DNA of 64,000 bases from Harmothoe impar (GCA_947462335.1 OX381707.1:32353618-32417617), one strand, 5' to 3'; positions 1-12,749 are shown, counted from the stretch's first letter. The notes: generated from the letters alone by a model not told the origin. A program made the numbers and translations.

Positions 1-75
1 CATAAAATACGTAGGGTCGGCCCTGGTTAGATATGGTCGGTCGGGTGTCCTGAAACAAACCTTTTTTGGGCCTAA
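1..75 (-). repeat. Truncated copy of the GTTTGTTTCAGG repeat family
   Basis: The first 75 bases are the reverse complement of the left arm of the element at 17467-17724: GTAGGGTCGGCC, then GGTCGGTCGGGTG, then CCTGAAACAAACC and a T-run ending GGGCC. The window edge cuts the rest. Confidence 0.7.
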
Positions 76-715
76 TAGAAGTCTCACTATACGTCCTCCT
101 AACCTGAATGTACTCATATGCTTGGAAATTGTAGACTGATTTAGAATACAACATGTTTTTTGACACAAACACATTGATGACCGTTCGTCATACTAATACC
201 TGTACTTATTCCTGTCTGCATCGTGATACAGCTTAACCGTTTTTCTCATGTTTTGATGGAGGCTCACTATCTGATTGTCCAAATATACCTGCGTTACAGT
301 CATGTTAATTGGGACTGATTTAGAATCGTGCATGGTTTCATAAGAATTTCTAATGGGACACAGACACATTTACTAAACAAGAACACTTGTACATTGCATA
401 ATAATTACCCATTGGCCATTCATGTCTGTATGGCAGAAAAATTAATTTTATATTCAATGTTTGAAATAAACATTTTGTCTGAATCGAAGATTGAGGGGCA
501 AACCTGTTGTGATTGACTGGTTTTCTCAAGTTTTAACGAAAGCTGACTGTCCTGACAGAGCCTGCATGCCCTAATAGAGATTGTTATGTGCAGGTCTCTA
601 CATGTTATTTTGATCGAAGTACAATAGTGCATGGTATCGGGTATTCTCTAATGGGAAAAGTGTGGGAGTGTTGTCCTTAGTAACCTATGATATCATGAGA
701 TGAGAAAATACAATT
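76..715. other. AT-rich intergenic DNA
   Basis: No gene recognised. Two short degenerate direct repeats share a 'gattgactggttttctcaagttttga' type sequence (about 225-256 and 507-538) and 'gtgcatggt' boxes (about 328 and 629), suggesting an old tandem duplication of roughly 290 bp. Confidence 0.4.
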
Positions 716-970
716 ATGAAGAGTTTGGATGCAAAGCAAGATAATCTCCATCTCAACATTGAAGCACATAGTGCTTTTTGTAAAGACACCCTGAGGTCAA
801 TTATTGTACTTTGGCAATAGAGTGTATACTAAATAGGTCATAATAAGATGAAAATAAATAAATAGTTTGAAAATTATATTTCCCTATCCCTAATCTATGA
901 TTTTGTTAGATTTTTCATTGTCCCCATTTTTAAAATGGCGCGTATGTCGTTTTGCATCCAAACTCTTCAT
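716..970. mobile_element. MITE with GAAGAGTTTGGATGCAAA termini
   Basis: Inverted ends ATGAAGAGTTTGGATGC (716) and GCATCCAAACTCTTCAT (970) bound 255 AT-rich bases without coding potential. A second copy with the same ends lies at 12377-12583. Confidence 0.75.
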
Positions 971-1617
971 ATATATAACATGGTAAGAGTGGGTGTACTT
1001 TGTATCAACCATTATGCGCAGACATGTAAAACATCACATGTGAAACGCCTATATGTTCCCCTCTACTGGAAAAATAATTTTAAATTAAACGAATTTTTTT
1101 AACTATCCCAGAAAATAGTTCAGATTATTTGGTTACATATAAAAGTAATTTTGATGGAAAACCCCAGGCATATTTTCAGGGTTTTGGACACTTGAAAATG
1201 AAAATAATGCAAAGAAATGACTAAGTTGAATATTATATGCTATTGCATGATGGGTAGAATGGCAAAGATCAATGTATACAATTGGCAAGATGCATGACCT
1301 TTAGTTATTTTTAGCTATATTATAGCATCTATAGTTTTCTAAATAGTAAATATCTGCAATGTACTAGTGTATGTTTAAAAAAGACTAATATTATCAGTTA
1401 CCAATTATATCAAATATTCAGAATATTACAAAATGCACAATTTTGCTTGAAATGATCTAAATTTCTTATACAGTCTACGCAACGTATATATGTATCTGGC
1501 TATGCAATATTAGCCAAATCAGATAAATAAATTTAAGAATTTGAAAAAGTCAAAGGGTAGCGATCCACCTTAACTCAAACATTTTTGGGGTAAATGACAT
1601 TGAATATGGTATATATA

Positions 1618-2943
1618 CACAGCCAAAAATAATTTTCTTACCCCAAGAAAATACTAGAATCAAGATTAAAGTTTCTCGATTCAAGGAATAAACTCATTCT
1701 GAGTTTTTACGTTTATCTTGTTTTCAGAAAGGGGAAGCTAAAAAAATATCTTATATTTTTTTAGTATTTTTCTAGAAACAAGTATTCAAGATTATTTTTC
1801 TTTAGAAATTTTCTTAAAACTGGTAATTTGTGCACCTAACAAGATTATATCTTATATTCCTGAAATAAGAAAGTTCTAATTCTAGATTTAAGATTGCTAT
1901 GTCTTGAAAACCTGAACCCATGAATCCAAAGTGTCAATTAGGGCGAAAAAATATGCAAGTATACTCTATTATGTGATGGTTATGACCCTGCTTAATGCCT
2001 TCATCAAATTCCTTCCATTATTTGGGAATTTTATAGGTGTGGAATGTGAGTTCAGCTAGGTTCTATAGGGATCAAGTATACATACTACTAAATAAGAATT
2101 ATTTTCTTAAATTAAGAAGATTAGTTACATGTTGTGCCACAAGAGGCCATCACTATGCAATACAACAACTTTCTTATCAAACAGGGTTTGAGTTTGAGTT
2201 TGTAAAGTTTATTGACCATATTTCTTGACACAGAAGATTTTAAGGCAGGGTATACATTTCTGCCTCAAAATAAGTCCCAACGAAACAGAAGGTAAAAATA
2301 TGTGGGAAAAGGGGAAATTTGTTAGGAATTAATTTGATGTAGGAACCTTTGTTCCAGTGAATGAATTATAATAACTATTAGGGAGAAATGATAAGAGACA
2401 CCATTTGCTTGGTAATATCATTTAGATAAAGGGAAGGATTACCTGTCCCATTACATAAAGTGAAATGACTTTGAATAAAGGTCTGTTTGCTTAAACTTCT
2501 ATTGTAGCTACAAAAAGCTGCATTTAATCTGATGAACCTCTTTCTGATGCTCTGGTATCAATCCCTTCTCTCTAACACTAAAATTAAACATAATCATACC
2601 CCTTTCCCAGGCAAGAACATCAATCTTGTTTATTTACTTGAATAAGAAATTAAAACTTACTTAAGAAAAATGTTTTCTAGAAAAAATGTCCATTCTGTAA
2701 GAAAGATTATCTTATTTTGAGAAATATGTCAGGAAATATCATCTTGATTCCAGTATAAAATACTTGATTTAAGAATTTCTTTCTTGTTTGTTTTTCTTGT
2801 TTGTTTTTCTTACTCTAAGTATATTAAACTCAACCATGCTTTCAAGTAAAATTTTGTTATCCTACGGACAAACTTGTTTTAAGTAAAATAAACTTAAAAC
2901 AAGAAATATTTTCTGAAAATGAGAAAATTATTTTTGGCTGTGT
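1618..2943. mobile_element. 1.3 kb TIR element, TA target sites
   Basis: Perfect inverted ends CACAGCCAAAAATAATTTTC at 1618 and their complement ending at 2943, flanked by TA on each side. The next 250-300 bases on both sides are runs of CTTGTTTTAAG/TCTTGATT-type sequence that also pair loosely. No transposase is visible, so this is a non-autonomous element of Tc1/mariner style; the superfamily is inferred only from TA. Confidence 0.75.
2184..2230 (-). repeat. LINE-type 3' tail fragment
   Basis: On the minus strand GGTCAATAAACTTTAC runs into three CAAACT units, the same tail type as the LINE end at 47440. It is a short remnant inside the 1618-2943 element. Confidence 0.45.
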
Positions 2944-2961
2944 ATGTGACACGATCTGCGA

Positions 2962-2998
2962 AAAGGGACCTTAGAGCAGGGTACACTAAGGTCCCTTT
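2962..2998. repeat. Perfect 13 bp hairpin
   Basis: AAAGGGACCTTAG and CTAAGGTCCCTTT pair perfectly around an 11-base loop, 19 bases outside the 1618-2943 element. It could be a minimal MITE or a transcribed hairpin. Confidence 0.6.
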
Positions 2999-4072
2999 CC
3001 CTAGTACATGTGACATATGTTATTCCTGCCTGTACACCTCACCTTAGTCTTCGATACCTACTGTGAAGCAACAGCCTTCCGAAAAGGATCCTTTACAACA
3101 CAACCTCCTTTGTGAGCCCTGGGAGGAGCATCCTAGTCCCCTCTGTTCTCACCTTGTTAGAGATGGTAGGGAAAAAAGGAAAATGTGAAATGGCCAAACT
3201 CCAGACTCTCCATGTACACAGTCCCAATCCAGGTAGCTATGGCGACATCCGTATGCAGTTAGGCGCAAAGCCTGACCAAAATCGAGTCACCATGACTTTG
3301 TTGTAATCTTATCCCCAGACATGTGGTGTGGGGCTGTACACCAGGGGACGGGTTGACCGCACCTCTTTGGTAATAACAGCTGGTACTAATATGGGGGGAG
3401 GTGGACACAACTGGGTCGGATGATGGATTAGTGGTAAAAGTGTGTGAGGGGTAGACATAGGGAGCCTCACTCCGGCCTTATCTAGATATCAAAACAGTGG
3501 CCACTAATCGAGGGTCGCCGGTCCCTGGTATCTTTGACGCGAGACCATGGGCATTGACACGCCTACTGCCATATATATTTGACCATATTCACATTTACAG
3601 TTCCATCCAACCGATTGTCAGAAAACTAGCTACCCTCCTTGATAAAGATACATTACGGATACTATACTACAGATGAATGGAGAGACAAGAAAGGTTGTTA
3701 AAGTTTAATTATAGTTTGGTAAGATTTGGCTAGGGACCCAGATGGCCCCTAGCAATCTTTATCAATAACAAATTGTTGTGTTTGAGCGCCAGGGGTATCC
3801 AATGACGCACTAGGAACCGGAAGTGTGGGTCACCAGGGGCCACCAGGGGCCAGCAGAGACACCAGAGTTAGGTATATATGACCAAAGTATATGCATATAT
3901 CTATATGTAATTCTCTCATATGCTAAGCCCCACCCACTCTGACCAAGCTAATTTGTTTCAATCTTATACCACAATTGGGTGGAAAGACAAAAGGGCACAG
4001 CCGTTTGTATATTACATTCAAATCAATCACCACTGGTGTGTCAAACAATCACCACTCTTGTGGCGTAAATCG
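2999..4072. other. Gene-free unique-looking DNA
   Basis: No coding family, RNA gene or clear repeat boundary was recognised. 3836-3853 holds a short duplicated CACCAGGGGC unit. Confidence 0.4.
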
Positions 4073-4203
4073 GTTATACCACGACCAGAGCCCTTTGCTC
4101 AGGATATTGACTTAGTCTTGGCTGAGTACAATCCTCTGCGACTCTTGATCATCCTCGACTGTCGCCAATATCCTGAGTAAAGGGCTCGAGGGTGTGGTAT
4201 AAC
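4073..4203. mobile_element. 131 bp MITE, GTTATACC ends
   Basis: The ends GTTATACCACGACCAGAGCC and GGCTCGAGGGTGTGGTATAAC are inverted over about 37 bases, continuing through CTCAGGATATTG/CAATATCCTGAG. A diverged second copy is at 41929-42062. Confidence 0.75.
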
Positions 4204-4269
4204 TTCTATATTTCTGACATTCTACATCACCCTGACTCTTACTAACATTCCAGAATGACAGTGGGAAAC

Positions 4270-4460
4270 CTTGGTAACAAGACGGCCAACGTCACAGCCA
4301 TCAGTTGTATCTTATACCATATTAGGTAATATTATAATTAAAGCACACATAGGTAACTCAGTACCTCCAGGTAGCCCCTACAGTGTGCAGAAACCACATA
4401 AGTGGCCTCGGTCAGCATACTGGTCACCTGGTAATTCAATAAGGCAGCCCCGAGTCAGGA
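4270..4460 (+). repeat. Dispersed repeat, copy 1 of 2
   Basis: Shares ACGGCCAACGTCACAGCCATC, GTGTGCAGAAACCACAT, GGTCAGCAT and GGTAATTCAATAAGGCAG in order with 18290-18462. No terminal structure was found. Confidence 0.65.
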
Positions 4461-5122
4461 GATATGACAAAGAACAAGCATGCTTGACCGCAGACACCAA
4501 CTGCTGACCAATGGCTGCCATGCCATTTTGGGGGTTAGGCAACTCACTATATTCTTCTAGTTCTTGGCAAGGCCTCTCGTTATTTTAATAGTTTGATTGA
4601 TATTTTGAAGTTATTTTAGTTTGATCTCCATTATGTTGAGTGTGTTTCCTCAGCCAATGGAGAAAGCTTCATTATCCCGATAATGATTATTGCAGGGAGC
4701 TGGACGTTTTAGCTACAGGTGATAGAAACAGGGCCATTCGAACTGATCTATGCAAGGTTTGACTCATTCAGTAGCAAGAGAGAAGCTTACAATGTAGAAA
4801 AGAAAAATTAGATAATGTCCTGTTTTCAGACCACTGAAGTGTCTTCAGAACTGCTGCAGGAATAGTCCAGTCATATACTGAATATACCCATCACAAACTG
4901 CAAAACTTTTCTTGTTTGTTCTTCCAAGGTCCTAAGATGTATCTTTACATTATACTAAGAATTAAATGAAATCAATTGGGTGGCAGACATTTTTTAGGGG
5001 GGTTTTGCATTTTTCATACTTGAATTCATAGGCATCATGAAAAACACATTTTATGTGTTATTTCTGGCACAAAATGTTAGAGCTACCCATATTGTAATTT
5101 TGGAAGTCGATTGTAGTGGCAG
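4461..5122. other. Gene-free stretch before the transposon relic
   Basis: No feature recognised. The reading frames leading into the relic at 5123 become unrecognisable here, so the first part of that gene is either gone or too decayed to read. Confidence 0.35.
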
Positions 5123-6415
5123 TTTCTAAGGGCAGAACGGCTAGGCAATTGGGAGCTACATCTCAAAAGTGTGCATGACATGTTACTGTATCTGGCTGCA
5201 TCTGGCCATAACCGCTATATTGCACACATATTTGCAAAAGATGAGTAAACTTGCAGAAGACCATCCTGAAGTTATTGCTATTTTCTGAATGACCTTCACA
5301 TTATGCAGCGTTCTGACTGACTCTGGGCTGGCCTGTCTACAGACTTGGTAATTGAGCAGTGCCTAATGAGTAGCTTAATAACTTACCAGAGAAAGGGGAT
5401 TCTCAGAAATACAAAGACTTGTACTTTCACCAACATCATGCGCTGAAATGAACAGTGCCATGCAAGAATTCACAGGTGTAGTATACAATACCAGTGAGCA
5501 GCATAAAGAAGTCACCAATGCCCGGATCATCAGAGACACATCATACATAAGTATGTGACTGCAATACCTCGGTCAATGCAACCCTTTCACAGACAAATGT
5601 CCTGAGTCACTGTGGAATAGAGCGGGAGGTGTTACAGCTCCAGACAGTGTCAATGCTGATCAGGCCTTAGAGGTTGGAGAATGAAATGTGAGAAATATGG
5701 CAGGAAAATAGGTTGCAGACCACTCATTCCGGAAGAAAGACAGGGCAGTGACCATAGATACAAAATCATCAATCAAAGGCAGGGATGGTGAGATGAACTG
5801 CCTGAATTCTTTATAATTAAGCATGAGCTTTGTCCATATCCTTCAGCACTTTTCAAGAGTTCATCAACAATGCTTGGAGCTAGCAAAACAAGTTTGGCTG
5901 AATGACTGTGATCTCCAGAAATAGATAGTAATGTGAGAACAGAAGACAAGGCATTGTGTGGCCTTGATGGTGATGCACTTGTCCATATAATTCCCTGGAC
6001 AAAAGGCACAATATGGGGCAGCATACTTGAATCATATGTCAACGATGTGTGCCATTAATATGGACAACATATTGTTGTGTTTGATGGATAGAGAGATGGT
6101 CCAAGCACCAAGGATCCTGTACATGCTACAAGAAGTGCAGGATGTGTGAGAGCCACTGCACATCTAGATCCTCTAATGTCACTACAGACAGGTAAAGATG
6201 AGTTCCTATCCAACAAGGAGAACAAACAGAGGTTCATCTATCTTTTGAGTGACAGACTGGAAGTTGCAGGGTGTGAGACTGCTGATACCAGGCACTATAC
6301 AATGTGGAGTCCTGTGGTTAGCCTATACTATGGACATTCCAGTGAAGCCATTAACATTAAGAAACATGCCCATAAACATACCAATATCAAACAAAGTGAG
6401 GTGTCAGGATCTTAG
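5123..6415 (+). pseudogene. Decayed gene of an uncharacterised transposon-associated family
   Basis: Translating across frames recovers, in order, blocks I recognise from a large uncharacterised family scattered through invertebrate genomes. They are FLRAERLGNWELHLKSV, then YLAASGHN, then GLSTDLVIEQCLM (about 5330), then the QEFTG/SEQHKEVTNARI stretch (about 5468), then NPFTDKC and VNADQALEVG (about 5580-5680), then IIKHELCPYPSALF (about 5810), then LDGDALVHIIPWTKG and WGSILESYVNDV (about 5960-6050), then VVFDG, GPSTKD (about 6085-6110), and finally DEFLSNKENKQRFIYLLSDRLEVAGCET (about 6200-6290). The order is that of the intact family. In-frame stops (TAA near 5247 and 6056, TAG near 6085) and several frame changes show it is dead. 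The C-terminal GDAD-type block is not visible. Function of the family is unknown to me; no terminal repeats were found around it. Confidence 0.7.
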
Positions 6416-6702
6416 AAACAGTTCTCATTCATGTTGCAGATGTGAATCTCTGTGGGTTAATGACTGGCATTGCAATTCAATTTCAAATGTGCTTCCAATA
6501 TGCAAATGATATATGGGTCAGAAATCTCGAAAATGGATAAATCTGGGGGCAGAAATATATCAGATTGAAAATTCAGCAAACTCAATTAATCTTAAAGCAA
6601 GTTTATTTTATTGAAAGACTTGTATCTTGGCTCCATGAAAACATAAATTGGACGGCTTAACTCCCAGGGTGTCAGTTTTTATTCACCGGCAAACATATGT
6701 TG

Positions 6703-7825
6703 ATATAAAAGTGTCAGAGCATACTACTAAAATATCAAACAGCTGGTAGAATGCTTTAAAAACACCATGGAACCTTCTAGTTTGGCCTCCGACTAGCCAC
6801 AGTATATAGGATAATGCATGCCAAGTTTGGTAATCACCCCTCTAAAACCTCTTCTGTTACAGGCCGACAAACTTTGTGGAAATCTTGAAAATCTTGAAAA
6901 AAATGGCAGTGGGCACCAACTTTTCTCTAGTTTGCTCAAAATGGCCTTGTTCATCCCCAAACTTGCTGTGCACTATCCTCAATATGCATACTTTCAAGTA
7001 AATCTAGTCTGCGCTGGATTTGGTTTGATTAAGTTATTATTAACTTCACTATGAGAGTTTAACCATATCGTGTTTATGCTCCGACACTTTTATCCGAGTA
7101 TCACTATATTGGGCTCTGGCACCCAAATACATCTTACCAGTGTAGGTAAAGCATGATAAATTGATGAACTAGAAGTGTGTGAATCATAATAAGTACACAT
7201 AGCACCAGCCAGACTGACTTTGAGGTTGGTTGGGGCGAAATAAGTTCAAATTTGTCCAATTTCGTGAGGTGAATCACACCAAAACCACCCCTACAGTAGG
7301 CCTAAACACATATATTCGATATAAAAAGGTTATGAGGGGTAGGTGGCTCCCTTAGGTACAATGTCGAATTGATATGTAGCATGGGGAAGCAATATTAAGC
7401 GAGCGAGAGCTCCATTTTTGGCAAAATATAAAAGTGTCGGAGCATACATAAAAGTGTCGGAGTATACAGACCGGCTACATTCGCGCACTTTGTTGCGCCC
7501 GTGTTGTGAAATTGAATGAAATTTCGACACTGACGAATGGAGATTCATCTATTACAGCCAAAGTATTCCATTACAACCCACAAAAATGTGCTAGAGACCT
7601 TGTATATTCAGTATTTTCATTGTTGATGTATGCTCCGACACTTTTTAAAAAAGTCCAAAATCACTATTTTGGCGCTTGGAAATTTAAAAAAAGAGATAAT
7701 TACAAAATTCTTTTTCCACACTTTGAAACTTGTGCCCCCCCTTATTTTGATTATATTTGATACATTCCAGTGCCTTTGATATTTGCCGCATTTTGACCCC
7801 AAATATAAAAGTGTCGGAGCATACA
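6703..7825. repeat. Cluster of elements ending ATAAAAGTGTCGGAGCATAC
   Basis: The 20-base terminus occurs forward at 6703, 7428, 7448 and 7805, and reversed (GTATGCTCCGACACTTTT) at 7074 and 7628. Inward-facing pairs define two elements: 7074-7446 and 7627-7825 (199 bp, TGTATGCTCC to GGAGCATACA). The head-to-tail pair at 7428/7448 and the lone end at 6703 indicate nested or partial insertions. Confidence 0.7.
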
Positions 7826-8859
7826 CAAGTGTCATTTCTGAATTGCAGGACTGTGGAGGAAATTTGGGGCTAGACACCCGGGTAAACACTCTTAATTATT
7901 TGAGTAAACACATATACCAAGTAAAAAAGGCTGAATAGGAAGGGCTGTGATGACCTTATACAAAATGGGGGGCTTTTGAATAAAATAGAAATTGCCTGGA
8001 ACCCTGTTTTGGGGGTATTTTTCCACTTTGAGGGGCCATAACTCCATAAATAATGGTCCGACAAAAAGTTGTTTATTTTTACCAGAAAGCCTAGAATGTT
8101 TTCTCTTGCATGAAATCAAGATATATAAGTGATGATAGGTATGATTTTCTTGATATACGCATGATAACAGTTTTCTGAAAAAAAGTACACTGATTCCTAA
8201 TGGGGAACTCCTAGAACAGAATTACAGACATTTTAGAAGATTTGCTGAACCATTACAGATAAAACTTCGTTTAGTCCATTCAGTGACATGTAGGTCAATA
8301 ATAGATAACGTGGCTATGTTTAGGTCTTCCAATTTCTTCTAAATACAAATATTAGGAGCATTGTCATTTCAGATATTGAAGATAGCTATTAGATTCATAT
8401 ATATTAAGACATCTGTGTACCTCTATCAGTTCAGGTTTGTAACCATTCATTGACCTTAATTTTAACCATGTGCCACTCATTTAAATCTATTCACTTCTTA
8501 ATAGCACATGTGTGGCATATCAACGATAAAAATGAGCCTACTCTAGAAGGTTTTGTAATAAGTGATGGGTCATGCGCCTATCTGAGCTCAGCTGACTAGC
8601 CTAACTCCCTTCTGACTCTTTTCTCTGTGAATAGTAATTCGATGAGGACCAGAGACAAACATCTCACCAGGTGCGTACCAGACCAGGTGGGTGTCCAGGA
8701 ATAAAGTTCAGGTACAAGACATTCTGATGGGTGAAAATAGGGCTTAACTCTAATTAGGGCTTACCTCCAATGCAGGTAAGTGCCTCGCCTTGTACCAAAC
8801 CATTAATGATATTTTATTCAGTGTTATTTCCTCTCAATGGTGTAATTAGACCTATACCT
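7826..8859. other. Gene-free AT-rich DNA
   Basis: No coding or structural feature could be supported here. Confidence 0.35.
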
Positions 8860-9290
8860 GCATCAAAATTACATATTGCTTCACTTTCAACCTACTTGCT
8901 TCACTGCCTCCCCACCTTCCCAGCTCCTTCATACACCCTCTTCACCTACTATTCAATACGCCTGTGAATCCTATGTCAGACTAAATACAATATCATGTCT
9001 ATAACATGTCCGTCCCTGTGACAATAGCTTACAGCCGCCACGGTTTATAACAATGGCTGTCTCACTAGGACCAACTTGAATGTCACCAGTCTTCTGGGAG
9101 TAAAAGGTCTTTTTTCATCCATCTCATTTTATATTTAAAAGAAAGGGAGCAAGAATAACAAAGACCTGAAAGGGCACAACTCCACACTCTCGCCCTACGC
9201 ACCCACACCGGCTCCTGCTCTTCAAACCACAACCACCATGACATCTCCCTGGACATTAGAACACCTACACTCCACCACAACGAAACTCTT
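8860..9290 (+). repeat. Dispersed repeat, copy 1 of 2
   Basis: A pyrimidine-rich part (CTTCACTGCCTCCCCACC) is followed by AACAAAGACCTGAAAGG, CACCCACACCGGCTCCTG and AAACCACAACCACCATG. The same blocks in the same order occur at 22950-23640. Confidence 0.65.
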
Positions 9291-9628
9291 CATATGTTAG
9301 GCGACATTAGATAGGACGTTACATAGGAACATCTTTAAAACGAAGTAAGATAGAGCTTATTGGCATTTGAGATTGAACAGTGACCACACATATTCAGAGA
9401 GCCAGTACTAAAAAAAAAAGAGGTGGTACTTGCCAATAAAAGATATCACTGGAGGAGGACCTTGGAAGACGCTTTTCCCTTGACTGTCCACATATTATAA
9501 TGTATCAAATTACATTAACAGTTTACTACAAGTCATCATAGTTACCAGGTATATCAGCCAACTCAATTGGTAACTGGGGAAAGCCGCGTAAACAATCGGA
9601 TCAGCTGACTGAGTAATTAATGAGATCT

Positions 9629-10416
9629 GTGGGGTGTTTCACAAGGATAAAATAGATACAATTAATTTTACATGTTTTCTAAGACCAACTTAATATCACC
9701 CAATGTTAATTTTATCTTGGTGTTTCACAAGTTTCAATTGTATCTATGGTCATATACTTAGATACAATTGAAGATAATAATGCGGCTTGTGAAACACCAA
9801 CATAAGACTAACATTTGGTAAAAGTAAGTCAACCTTAATAACCATGTAGCATTAATCTTAAATATGCTCCCCTTGTATGATGATCACATAGGATCAACAT
9901 AAGTGTTCTTTAAATGTGTATAACCAGTTTATTTTCATCCTGAATAAACAGATATTTGCAGGGATTCTTGTGTGTAAAAAAACGTGAAAAAATATGTAAG
10001 GAAAATATTAGCGGGCATGGTATGAGCTGCATGCTAATATGCATTGTGAAACACTTATACATTAATTGTATCTAGATTGTAGGCCAAACACCCTGACTTA
10101 ACATCTTGGTTGTAGACCTTTGTGAAACACTTTTTATAAGCAGTATACAATTGATAAAACCAAATGTCGGTCTTAGTGGTTATATACAATTAACACCTCC
10201 TATAGAAACACTTATTCTACAATTAATTGTATCTAGATTGTAGGCCAAACACCCTGACTTAACATCTTGGTTGTAGACCTTTGTGAAACACTTTTTATAA
10301 GCAGTATACAATTGATAAAACCAAATGTCGGTCTTAGTGGTTATATACAATTAACACCTCCTATAGAAACACTTATTCTACAATTAATTGTATGTCCCCC
10401 TTGTGAAACACCCCAC
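9629..10416. mobile_element. 788 bp TIR element, GTGGGGTGTTTCACAAGG ends
   Basis: Perfect 18 bp inverted ends. The GTGTTTCACAAG motif recurs inside at 9720 and in reverse at 9788, so subterminal repeats are present. No transposase. Contains the 161 bp duplication described separately. Confidence 0.8.
10071..10392 (+). repeat. Perfect 161 bp tandem duplication
   Basis: 10071-10231 and 10232-10392 read identical base for base, both starting TCTAGATTGTAGGCC. Lack of any difference means a very recent event or an assembly duplication. Confidence 0.9.
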
Positions 10417-12376
10417 TGATGGCAAGGTGTGGGTGTGGAGATGCGTTACCGATAGTAATTGTACCCCAGCTGTCTGTCTATATCATGTCTATTATCCTGG
10501 CAGTGACTAACGTGCTAATGACTACCAATACTTTTGAGGAGCCTATAGGGAGAGAGAACGATTAGAGTATATGCATCTCCAGGTAGCAAAACTATAACTA
10601 TAGCACATTTCGAAAGTGCACGGACAATAGTCTAAATTCCTTTGTCGTATTTCGACCTTGTAAAATGCTTTTAATCTGACAGCAGGCGGAATTGGGTAAG
10701 AGTACTTTCAAGCCTTTCACTAGTTTATCCGGTATTTGTAGGGATGTTTATTTTGAAATAAACATTTTTCATTTCAATGTCACAGAAATGCTTGTGGCCC
10801 AGATTCTCTGTGGGTATGATTGCTATGAACAGCTACTACTATGAGGTAAAAGGTAACCAAAATGCACTGTACAGTGTTCAACCTCACCATTTACCTCCGT
10901 CTTCCCTTCATCTGTGTCAAGCCTTAAGGCCTCTACTAGCTTGAAAACACTGCAATGAGCAATCTCTTAGTACTGGGGTATTACACACATAATAATTTCC
11001 TCTGGTGAATTTGCAAGTGCCATACTTTCAGATAAATCGCAGGAAGGCTGATATTGCTGTCAGCATGTGGAGTGGCTTATGACGAGTGCAGCAGGCGTAA
11101 CAGGCTTTTACTTCAAATATCTGTGTATTTCGATGAAATGTTAAATTGCGTATAACTCTGTACTTGGAGTATAAATATATTTCATATATATATCCTATGT
11201 GTATTTGATGTGTTACAAGTCAACAATTTTAACTGATGTTAATTATAAATACATTTGTAGAAATAGTCAGATATGACGGGGTTATTTATTAAGGGAGTGG
11301 TCATGTCAAGTAATACAGTAATTGGATCCACCTGGCGGAATATACACAATTAACCATATTGTTATCGGTGTCATATATATACGTGGATCAGATCTATCAC
11401 ATATGGCTTTGTCAGGGGGGGAAAACAGCACCCTTTGGGCCTATTGGGAATTAGAGGAACTAATGGTTCCCTGTGCCTTCTGTGGCATGGCACAGGTGAA
11501 CAAGGAGCTTTGCTAACAGCCCTGTCATGCCACCTTGTGGAGACAATAGAAACCAGTTTGTTATATGAATGTACTGGAATTCACACATCACACTGGTAGT
11601 TATAATATCATAATTTTCACCTGTAAACCTTCTGTCTCCCTCGGGTCTCCCTCACTTTTATATGACATCATATATCAGTCTGTCCATTGCTAATATTAGA
11701 TTTGATAGAGATTCACTGAATAGTGTGTAGGACCTTCTCAAAGTTAGCTAACTGTGGGCTTTCAGAAGACCAATTTCCAAATGAGATTCCTGTATATCCC
11801 TGCATGTTTATCTGTTTAAAGTGTATCAGACACATAGGGGATAGTTAACTCAATGTCCCTCTATAGACTAGATGATTGTCAGATGTGGGGTTGTTACTGT
11901 GTGATGAAATATACATGTATTGATGTAAAAGTATTTAGGTCCACAATACCAATTTTAGTTCACATGTTTCTCACCCCATGTCCTCACACTGGAAACCCCC
12001 CCTGTGGCTTTGTACAGTAAAGCGACCTTGGACAAATCCTGTGTCATGTTCCCTCTGCCAAGACTGTAAGGCAAATCTTTTCTGATGTTTCTGATGAAAA
12101 TAGGCTGGAGTGTTTTTCCATCCATGCATACATTATTATAATTATTCCATCCTCGTAGTGTTATTACATTAGGTGACCATACCGTTGGGAATGCAATGTG
12201 CACTTCAATAAGATGACACTGCTGGGGGCGTGGTTTAGTGTGGTACATGTGATGTATATACATCTTGCATTAGGACAAACACCCACTAAGGTTTTAGTAA
12301 AGATTCTGCAGCGCCACTTGTTACATCCTGCAGGTACATGTATAATATTTTATTCAGGTATGAAGAGATAACATCT
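10417..12376. other. Gene-free region
   Basis: No gene, RNA or repeat boundary was recognised. An open 102-codon frame on the minus strand (11955-12263) has no recognisable domain and no coding-like composition. Confidence 0.35.
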
Positions 12377-12583
12377 GAAGAGTCCGGATGCAAAGCGATA
12401 GAAGCGACATTCTTAAAAAAGGGACAAAGATCTGACAAAAATTAAGTTTAGGGGGAGTGAAAAATAATCCTCAAACTATTTTTCCAAGATTTACTATTTT
12501 TCTTATCATTAGGATGTCGTTACAAAAACACCATATGCTTTAATTCTGGGATGGAGATATGTCGTTTTGCATCCAAACTCTTC
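12377..12583. mobile_element. MITE with GAAGAG...CTCTTC ends, copy 2
   Basis: Ends GAAGAGTCCGGATGCAAAGC and TTTTGCATCCAAACTCTTC match the element at 716-970. It is flanked by ATCT on both sides, a candidate 4 bp target duplication. Confidence 0.75.
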
Positions 12584-12749
12584 ATCTGAACTATGATAAC
12601 CTATGTTATGAACATTTAAACAATTTTAATTTAAACTAGCTGAAACTTCCAAAGTTCAGGTCAGGGGTATTGTGTAGGGTAAATTGAAAAAAATTGTGAA
12701 AAAAAAATTGAAAAAGTATATTTATTTAGTAGATAGGGCCTGTCGAAAA

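Noticed and set aside
11955..12263. 102-codon minus-strand frame
   Set aside because: No recognisable domain, splice context or coding-like pattern.
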